A stretch of DNA of 64,000 nucleotides from Verrucomicrobiaceae bacterium. Lineage in GTDB: Bacteria > Verrucomicrobiota > Verrucomicrobiia > Verrucomicrobiales > Verrucomicrobiaceae. The stretch lies in contig JACKQF010000008.1 of NCBI GenBank assembly GCA_024232965.1, forward strand, positions 186,001-250,000, read 5' to 3'. The notes beneath the pieces are model-generated. The model had not been told where the DNA came from. It made no database searches and saw nothing but the letters and a program-made list of their open reading frames with translations. This document shows, in pieces, positions 57,872 through 64,000 of the stretch (the stretch's first letter is position 1; every line of letters begins with the position of its first letter). A program made the position numbers and the translations under genes.

Positions 57872-60082
57872 ATGCACAAGATCACCTGCCTATTCACCCT
57901 GCTCCTTGCCGCAACTGCAGTTGGCCAGATGCCCCAGCAAATGGTCAATGCCGAGCGCGCCAAACTGCTCGAAGGCGTGAAGTCCGTCCCCAAAGCAGGC
58001 ACACCAGGGCCCATTGGTATTTGGGGCAATATCGCCTTCCCCATCCTCTCTGCATCCAGCGGGCGCGATGGCAATGAGATGGCAGTCGCTGCAGCCGCAG
58101 CGTACGGCAAAGGCCGCATCATCCTCTTCGGTCAGAACGCCTATCTCAACGGTGGTGCCGGTGGCGATTCAGCCAAACTCTTGACCAATTGTCTCCGCTG
58201 GGTCGGCAACAAAGAAAAACCCCGACTCCTGATCAAAGGCGTGCAACAGGCTGGCTTCTTCGATCAGCAGGGCTTCAAAACCGAAAAACTCGATGGAGCC
58301 ATCGACAAAGGGGCATTGAATGATTGTGACGTCCTCGTTCTAAACGCCCAAAACGTGACCGATCCCGAAGAAGGTGCCGTGTTGATCGACTGGATCAAAA
58401 ACGGCGGCGGCCTCGTCGCAGGCATGACCGGTTGGGCCTATAGCCAGACCAGCGGAGGCAAAGAACTGGCCACCACTCACGGCGTCAATCAGGCACTGCT
58501 CCCCGCTGGGATCGCCTTCACCGACATGAGCGCCTTTGACCAACTCCCCGCCTTCCAGGCCCGCATTGAGCTACCGCGCTTCATGAATGCCTCAGAAGCC
58601 ATCAGCGCTATCAAAGCGCAGCGCACCGGTGGCCCAGCCCTCCAACCAGAGGAAACCAAACAAGGTACCAGCGCCATCCAGATCGCCCTCGCCGCACAGC
58701 CCCCAGGGCGCAGCAACCTCCAAACCGCCGTCGCCAGCGCCATGGGCGGCAATGTCGTCTCCGCTATTCCGAGCCAGGAATCGCCGCTCACCCAGGAACA
58801 GCACGCCTCAGCACGCATCCAGCTCGGCATGGAGACTCGCATGCTACGCCTCACCCACACCGAGACCATTCCAGCCCATCCCGCATCAGCCAAATTCCCT
58901 GGCCAACCTCCTGCAGACGCGCCTCGTGTCACGCAAGAGGTCACCATCGATCCCAAAATCCCCGGTTGGGCCAGCACGGGACTCTATGCAACCGCGGGAG
59001 AGACCATCACCGTCACAATCCCCGCCGCATTGGCAGAGAAGAGCTACGCCCTCCGTATCGGTTGTCATAGCGACACCCTTTACCACCTCGACAAATGGTT
59101 GCGCGCACCAGACATCACCAAATCCCAGCCCCTCAGCGCCCCAGAAACCAAGGCCGCTAGTGCCTTTGGTGGTCTCATTTACATCGAGGTCCCGGGTCGC
59201 ACCACCGAGACCGCGCCCTTCACCGTCACCATCACGGGCGGCGTCCCAGCACCGCTCTTCATTCTGGGCAAAACCACCGACGAAGAGTGGAATTCTACGA
59301 TCAAAAAGCATACCGCTCCTTGGGCTGAATTTGCCTGCGACAAAGTCATCCTCTCCGCCCCCACGGACGCGGCACGCACCGTAAATAATCCAACGCAGCT
59401 CATGGAGTTCTGGAAAAAAGTCGTCGAAGCCCAAGACGACATCGCCAACCAAACCGCCGAGCGCAAACGACCAGAACGCATCGTTGCCGACGTGCAAATC
59501 AGCGCCGGATACATGCACAGCGGTTACCCCATCATGGTGCCCACCAGCACCTCGCTAGAGATGATCACCTTCAACAAACTCAAGTTCCCCGGCTGGGGCT
59601 TTTACCACGAACTTGGCCACAATCACCAGCGGGGCGACTTCACCTTCGATGGCACCGGAGAGGTCACCAACAACGTCCTCGGCATGTATTGCTACGAAGC
59701 CGTCATGGGCAAAGACTGGCTCATCGGCCATCCCGCCATCTCCGAATCGGCGCGCAAAGAGCACATCGCAGACATCAAGAAGGCCAGCAACAAATGGCAA
59801 GAGTGGAAGAGCAACCCCTTCACTGCACTCACCACCTACATCCAACTCGTTCAAGAGTTCGGCTGGCCTAGCTGGCGTAGCTACCTTTATTCCTTCGAGG
59901 ACCCGTCCTTTGGCCCACCGCCAAGCAACGACGACGAAAAGCGCGATCAATTCCTCATCCGCTACTCCAAGATCACCAACAAAAACCTCGGCCCGTTCTT
60001 TGAAGCCTGGGGGATCCCAGTCAGTTCGAGCGCAAAGGCCACCGTCGAAAAACTTGAGCCCTGGATGCCCAAAGGCATGTGA
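57872..60082 (+). CDS. Exported M60-like (enhancin-type) metallopeptidase
   Basis: 736 residues. Signal MHKITCLFTLLLAATAVG. The first ~200 residues form a ThuA/glutamine-amidotransferase-like domain (GKGRIILFGQNAYLNGG, NDCDVLVLNAQNVTDPEEG). The peptidase M60 domain (~430-720) holds the zinc motif FYHELGHNHQRGDFTF (HExxH near 577) with a further Glu in NVLGMYCYEAVMGKDWLIG. M60-like enzymes cleave mucin-type glycoproteins in host-associated bacteria and related substrates elsewhere. The length and arrangement are typical. Confidence 0.85.
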   Translation: MHKITCLFTLLLAATAVGQMPQQMVNAERAKLLEGVKSVPKAGTPGPIGIWGNIAFPILSASSGRDGNEMAVAAAAAYGKGRIILFGQNAYLNGGAGGDSAKLLTNCLRWVGNKEKPRLLIKGVQQAGFFDQQGFKTEKLDGAIDKGALNDCDVLVLNAQNVTDPEEGAVLIDWIKNGGGLVAGMTGWAYSQTSGGKELATTHGVNQALLPAGIAFTDMSAFDQLPAFQARIELPRFMNASEAISAIKAQRTGGPALQPEETKQGTSAIQIALAAQPPGRSNLQTAVASAMGGNVVSAIPSQESPLTQEQHASARIQLGMETRMLRLTHTETIPAHPASAKFPGQPPADAPRVTQEVTIDPKIPGWASTGLYATAGETITVTIPAALAEKSYALRIGCHSDTLYHLDKWLRAPDITKSQPLSAPETKAASAFGGLIYIEVPGRTTETAPFTVTITGGVPAPLFILGKTTDEEWNSTIKKHTAPWAEFACDKVILSAPTDAARTVNNPTQLMEFWKKVVEAQDDIANQTAERKRPERIVADVQISAGYMHSGYPIMVPTSTSLEMITFNKLKFPGWGFYHELGHNHQRGDFTFDGTGEVTNNVLGMYCYEAVMGKDWLIGHPAISESARKEHIADIKKASNKWQEWKSNPFTALTTYIQLVQEFGWPSWRSYLYSFEDPSFGPPPSNDDEKRDQFLIRYSKITNKNLGPFFEAWGIPVSSSAKATVEKLEPWMPKGM

Positions 60083-60160
60083 ACCGATGAACCTGACGTT
60101 CCGCAAACCCGAACAAAGCCGCCTTTGCGCTGAGGCTGCTGTGCAGTAGATTTCTCGCCC

Positions 60161-61732
60161 ATGATCCGACCAAGATTCCTCTACCTCGCGCTAGCACTCG
60201 CCTTTTCCGCCAGCGTCAGCGCCCAGACACCCGCACCGGCGCATCCGCAGACGCCCGAAGCCAAACCTGAGCCTTCAAAAGCCGAGGCCGAGGCAAAGAA
60301 GGAAGAACCCAAGAAGGACGAAGCCGAAAAGAAGGATTCCGTCACTGAGCATAGTATCACCATCGGCGGCCAGAAGATCGACTACACCGCCACGGCCGGC
60401 ACCTTGCCCCTGAAGGATGCAGAGGGGAAAACCACCGCTAACATCTTCTACATCGCCTACAGTCGCAAAGGCAGCAGCGATCTCAGCACCCGCCCTCTAA
60501 CCTTCTCCTTCAATGGCGGTCCCGGCTCCTCTTCCGTGTGGATGCACATGGGCCTGCTCGGCCCCAAGCGCGTCAAACTTCGCGACGATGGCTTCGCCCT
60601 CCCGCCGCCGTACCAGTTGCTCGACAACGAGTACTCCTTGCTCGATGAAACGGACCTCGTCTTCATCGATCCCGTCGGCACCGGTTACAGCCGCGCCACC
60701 AAACCCGACGAGGCCAAGAATTTCTTTGGCGTCAACGAAGATGCCCGCAGCATCGGCGAGTTCATCCGTCTCTACGTCACCCAAAACAATCGCTGGCTCT
60801 CGCCCAAGTTTTTGATTGGCGAAAGCTACGGCACCACCCGCGCCGCAGCCCTGAGCGGTGAACTCATCCGCACCCACCGCATGAACCTCAACGGCATCAT
60901 GCTCGTCTCCACGGTCCTCAATTTCCAAACCGTCTGGGGTGGCGAAGGCAATGACCTACCCCACGTCCTCTACCTCCCCAGCTACGCCGCCACCGCTTGG
61001 TATCACAAAAAACTGCCCGCAGATCTCCAGAAGCTCCCCCTCACAGAAGTCCTCAAGCAGGCGGAAGCCTTCGCTTCGGGCGACTACAACAATGCCCTCC
61101 TCAAAGGCACCAGCCTCAGCCCCCAAGAGCGCGCCTCCGTCGTCAAAACGATGGCTCGACTCACCGGTTTGAGTGAGTCCTTCGTCGATGGAGCAAATCT
61201 ACGCGTCAGCCTTTCACGCTTCAACGCCGAGCTCTTGCGCGGCCAGAAACTCGTCACGGGCCGCTTTGATAGCCGCTACACCAGCTTCGTCCGCGATCCC
61301 CTCAGCGAGAGCGCCGAGCGTGATCCCAGTGCCGACGCCGTTTTCAGCGCCTTTGCCTCCACCTTCAACCACTACGTCCGCAACGATCTCAAATTCGAAG
61401 ACGAACGGCCCTATAACATCCTCGCTGGCGTCGGCCGCTGGAATTGGGATGCCGACAACGAATTCGCCAACGTCTCAGAGACTCTCGGCGATAGCATGAC
61501 CGCCAATCCCTTCCTCAAAGTGCACGTCTCCAGCGGATTCTACGACATGGCCACGCCCTACTACGCCACCCGCTACACCTTCTGGCACATGAATATCCAC
61601 CCGGATCTCATGAAGAACATCGTCATGGACGACTATACCGCCGGGCACATGATGTATCTCAATCTGCCCGACCTAAAGAAGCAAAAGAGCGACCTCGCCA
61701 AATTCATCAAAGCCGCCGCAGCCCAGAAGTAG
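60161..61732 (+). CDS. Exported S10 serine carboxypeptidase-like protein
   Basis: 523 residues with signal MIRPRFLYLALALAFSASVSA and a Lys/Glu-rich linker (AEAEAKKEEPKKDEAEK). Serine-carboxypeptidase features: PLTFSFNGGPGSSSVWMHMGLLGPKRV, the nucleophile in LIGESYGTTRAAALSGEL (Ser near 221), an Asp region near FYDMATPYYATRYTFWHM, and the His in YTAGHMMYLN (about 494). It trims C-terminal residues from peptides outside the cytoplasm. It starts 79 bp after the M60 gene stop and may be cotranscribed. Confidence 0.9.
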   Translation: MIRPRFLYLALALAFSASVSAQTPAPAHPQTPEAKPEPSKAEAEAKKEEPKKDEAEKKDSVTEHSITIGGQKIDYTATAGTLPLKDAEGKTTANIFYIAYSRKGSSDLSTRPLTFSFNGGPGSSSVWMHMGLLGPKRVKLRDDGFALPPPYQLLDNEYSLLDETDLVFIDPVGTGYSRATKPDEAKNFFGVNEDARSIGEFIRLYVTQNNRWLSPKFLIGESYGTTRAAALSGELIRTHRMNLNGIMLVSTVLNFQTVWGGEGNDLPHVLYLPSYAATAWYHKKLPADLQKLPLTEVLKQAEAFASGDYNNALLKGTSLSPQERASVVKTMARLTGLSESFVDGANLRVSLSRFNAELLRGQKLVTGRFDSRYTSFVRDPLSESAERDPSADAVFSAFASTFNHYVRNDLKFEDERPYNILAGVGRWNWDADNEFANVSETLGDSMTANPFLKVHVSSGFYDMATPYYATRYTFWHMNIHPDLMKNIVMDDYTAGHMMYLNLPDLKKQKSDLAKFIKAAAAQK

Positions 61733-61751
61733 CCCACGCCCCAAAAACCCT

Positions 61752-61840
61752 GTAGCGCACGATTTACGACCGTCGCAAACTTCCGGGGAAAAGCCACGCT
61801 TCCCCCCAAACATTTGCGGTGGTCGCAGACACCCCGCTAC
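61752..61840. repeat. Imperfect inverted-repeat element (MITE/REP-like)
   Basis: GTAGCG (61752-61757) and CGCTAC (61835-61840) form the outer ends. CGACCGTCGCAAA (61768-61780) is nearly complementary to 61813-61825 with one G-T and one mismatch region. GGGGAA and TTCCCC form the inner stem. It lies between the S10 and ThuA genes. Confidence 0.5.
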
Positions 61841-61907
61841 AAACATCCCCAGAAGCTCCGCACTCCTCGGTGGGAAAACCCAATCCCGCCCCGCTGAAAG
61901 CTGTAGG

Positions 61908-62834
61908 CTACGGATTCTTCTTCGCTGGTTTGGGTTTTTCTGGCAATCCCTGACCCGGCTTCGGGTCCAAATTCGCCTTTAGATCTTCCTCCGTCACCAC
62001 CGAGGCCACGCCTTCCGCAGGCACATCGCCGCCAGCCGTCCACAAGATCGCGTTCAGCACCAATTTGCGCTGGTCATTGTTGCCCCAGCCCGCATGGAAA
62101 TGCCCACCCGTGAATCCAAATCCACGCCCACCATCTTCCCGTTGCACCGCCCAGGCCACATGCTGCGGCACCTTGTTCTTCACTTCCTCACGCACCGCAT
62201 CATTGCCACTGTGATCGCCGTTCGGACGACTCATGGTCGAATCGGGAGCAACCGCGGTCAGGATCGGCGTCACCCCTTTCATGCCGCGACGAAAGCGCAT
62301 GTGAAAGTACCACTCGTCATTCGTGGCAAAAGGCTTCACTCCGCTGCTGATCGGATGATCTGGCAACTCCTTAAAGTCTGCTTCCCAATGGGGATTCACG
62401 CTCCAGTTGATCTCAAAGGCTCCGCCGAGCCAGTCGATGAACTCCTTGTTCCCCTTTTCGATCGTCGGCTCCACGGCGTAGTGAAGACAGACCAATCCAC
62501 ACCCTCGCTTCATCTCTTTGTCCAGAGTCTGCAAATGATCGCCCTGCAACGCCGGATGCCCACCGCCACCATCGGAATAGATTACGATCGTGTTTGCCCA
62601 GCTCATCTCCTCGGCTGAAGGCCACTCCCCGTTGAGGTGATGCTTGATCTCCACCGCCTCCGCAGCCCCTTGCTCCAAGCATTTGCGCAGCAACTGAATG
62701 CCCGCATTGTGCTCATGCTGCGCCGGCCCGTGCGATGGCTTGCCCGCAATCATCAGAATATGCTTTTTGTCTGCCGCAGAGGCAGAAACGCTGACCAGCA
62801 GCAAGAACGTGGCGATTTGAAAGAGACGCTTCAT
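61908..62834 (-). CDS. ThuA domain protein, exported
   Basis: 308 residues. Signal MKRLFQIATFLLLVSVSASA, then a ThuA (trehalose-utilization-type, class I glutamine-amidotransferase-like) domain. It has HILMIAGKPSHGPAQHEHNAGIQLL, NTIVIYSDGGGGHPALQGDHLQTL, GCGLVCLHYAVEPTIEKGN and GRGFGFTGGHFHAGWGNNDQRKLVLNAILW. The end is Lys/Pro-rich. ThuA proteins take part in disaccharide metabolism in some bacteria; PVC genomes carry many exported ThuA proteins of unknown substrate. Confidence 0.88.
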   Translation of the reverse strand: MKRLFQIATFLLLVSVSASAADKKHILMIAGKPSHGPAQHEHNAGIQLLRKCLEQGAAEAVEIKHHLNGEWPSAEEMSWANTIVIYSDGGGGHPALQGDHLQTLDKEMKRGCGLVCLHYAVEPTIEKGNKEFIDWLGGAFEINWSVNPHWEADFKELPDHPISSGVKPFATNDEWYFHMRFRRGMKGVTPILTAVAPDSTMSRPNGDHSGNDAVREEVKNKVPQHVAWAVQREDGGRGFGFTGGHFHAGWGNNDQRKLVLNAILWTAGGDVPAEGVASVVTEEDLKANLDPKPGQGLPEKPKPAKKNP

Positions 62835-62952
62835 GGATAAAATTAGATCAGTTGGAAACAGGTGGTTAGAACGTGCCTAGATCCCGCAGGATTACAAGAG
62901 AAGCTCGCTATACGGATCAGCTACAACATCTCGGCCCCGCCTTTCGGCCACC

Positions 62953-62985
62953 AAAAAAAGCGCGGGCCGTTTCCAGCCCGCGCTT
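62953..62985 (-). terminator. Rho-independent terminator of pnp
   Basis: On the minus strand a 10-bp stem AAGCGCGGGC / GCCCGCGCTT is followed by seven T residues (complement of 62953-62959). Confidence 0.9.
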
Positions 62986-63019
62986 CGTGATTGTGTTGCG
63001 CTCGGTGGCGCGGGATCGC

Positions 63020-64000
63020 TTAGGCTTCGGCGGAACCGGCGGCTTGTTCAGCCTGGTCTTTTTCTGCCATCGCGGCTTTGCGGCTCATCTTCACGCGGCC
63101 TTTGTCATCGACTCCGACGCACTTGGCGGTGACCATGTCGCCGACCTTGACCACGTCTTCGACGGCCTTGACTCGGAAGTCTGCCAGCTCGCTGATGTGG
63201 ATGAGGCCGTCTTTGCTGCCAAAGAGGCGCATGAAGGCGCCGAAGTTGGTCGTGCTGACCACCTTGCCAGTGTAAATCTTGCCGACTTCGACTTCTGCGG
63301 AGACGCCGCTGACCATTTCCACGGCACGCTCCATGCCTTCCTTGCGGGTGGCGTAGATGTAAACGGTGCCGTCGTCTTCGATGCTGATTTCAGCGCCGGA
63401 CTCAGCCTGGATCGCTTTGATGTTCTTACCGCCAGGGCCGATGAGCTCGCCGATCTTCTCTGGGTTGATCTTGAGCACTTCGATACGCGGAGCGTATTTG
63501 CTGAGCGGCTTCACTTCGGAGATGCCCTGTGCCATAGCGGCGAGCACTTGGGTGCGGCCCGCCTTGGCCTTAACAATAGCTTCTTCGAGGATAGCCAAAG
63601 GAATGCCTGGGAGCTTCAGGTCGAGCTGGTAACCGGTGACGCCTTCGCTGGTGCCACAGAGTTTGAAGTCCATGTCGCCAAAGTGGTCTTCGCTGCCGAT
63701 GATGTCCAGCATCGTCAAGTAGCGCTTCATGGTGTCGCCTTCGTATTCGCTGACGAGACCGACGCTGATGCCACCCACAGGGCGCTTCAGAGGCACACCC
63801 GCGTCCATGAGAGCCATGACGCCGGAGCAAACCGAAGCCATTGAGGTGGAGCCATTGGATTCCATGACTTCACTGCTGATGCGGATCGCGTAAGGGAACT
63901 GTTCTTTGCTCGGGATGACCGGAGCGATGGAGCGTTCTGCAAGTGCGCCGTGGCCGATTTCGCGACGGTTCTGACCCCCAAAGCGGCCAGTCTCACCGAC
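63020..64000 (-). CDS. pnp: Polynucleotide phosphorylase (5' part outside window)
   Basis: The frame enters from the right edge and ends at 63020, giving the C-terminal ~326 residues. They include the second RNase PH-like core (GRFGGQNRREIGHGALAERSIAPVIPSKEQFPYAIR and SMASVCSGVMALMDAGVPLKRPVGGI), the KH domain (INPEKIGELIGPGGKNIKAIQAESGAEISIEDDG), and an S1 domain (GKIYTGKVVSTTNFGAFMRLFGSKDGLIHISELADF). It degrades RNA phosphorolytically from the 3' end. The internal ATG at 63865 is not the start. Confidence 0.97.
   Translation of the reverse strand, partial: VGETGRFGGQNRREIGHGALAERSIAPVIPSKEQFPYAIRISSEVMESNGSTSMASVCSGVMALMDAGVPLKRPVGGISVGLVSEYEGDTMKRYLTMLDIIGSEDHFGDMDFKLCGTSEGVTGYQLDLKLPGIPLAILEEAIVKAKAGRTQVLAAMAQGISEVKPLSKYAPRIEVLKINPEKIGELIGPGGKNIKAIQAESGAEISIEDDGTVYIYATRKEGMERAVEMVSGVSAEVEVGKIYTGKVVSTTNFGAFMRLFGSKDGLIHISELADFRVKAVEDVVKVGDMVTAKCVGVDDKGRVKMSRKAAMAEKDQAEQAAGSAEA

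Overview
The window looks like chromosomal DNA of a Verrucomicrobia-type (PVC superphylum) bacterium. The grounds are a PSCyt1/DUF1549/DUF1553 protein paired with a DUF1501 protein, a very large PVC-type CxxCH dehydrogenase, a ThuA protein, many Sec-exported proteins, and moderately high GC. No database was searched; family calls come from reading motifs.

Layout. 1-3139: end of an MFS transporter, a lipoprotein, an SH3-domain exported protein. 3243-7134: a small exported protein, then a Ser/Thr kinase fused to a formylglycine-generating-enzyme (C-type-lectin-like) domain whose 3' end has the codon signature of a diversity-generating retroelement (DGR) variable region. After it come a hairpin, an inverted Avd-like gene, a reverse-transcriptase scrap and a Uma2 nuclease. 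7410-14402: a mostly exported cluster on the minus strand with two caspase-like proteases, OmpA-type, paired coiled-coil/beta proteins, a zinc-ribbon/DUF4384 protein and a pyroglutamyl-peptidase-like protein. 14752-31654: housekeeping and metabolic genes (metG, pgi, rph, rplS, an Hsp70, a sodium:solute symporter, a zinc-type binding lipoprotein) plus the large cytochrome protein.

31655-37202 is the most unusual region. A dense array of at least 22 tRNA or tRNA-like genes on the plus strand (32557-34655) covers nearly all amino acids, with a possible Val-like unit upstream. 17 of the 21 T loops of normal size carry G55-C56 instead of the universal U54-U55-C56, and most D loops lack G18-G19. 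The array includes an initiator-like tRNA with an insertion of about 56 nt in its T loop, preceded by two CCA-ended minihelix-like units. It runs into a TROVE/Ro60-vWA gene and an HNH endonuclease gene, ended by a strong hairpin. I infer that the array, the Ro60-like protein and the nuclease form one RNA-based system. Ordinary canonical tRNAs for Gln(CTG) and Lys(CTT) occur elsewhere in the window, so the altered elbow is not how all tRNAs of this genome look.

37231-64000: a giant metalloprotease/Ig-repeat surface protein divergent from a NarL-type regulator, the DUF1549/DUF1501 pair, transaldolase, acs, a BI-1 protein, a sugar-binding lipoprotein, a Sel1 protein, an LptF/G-type permease, an acidic-repeat protein, GNAT, an M60-like peptidase, an S10 carboxypeptidase, ThuA, and the 3' part of pnp. 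Rho-independent terminators are visible after rplS, tal, acs and pnp.
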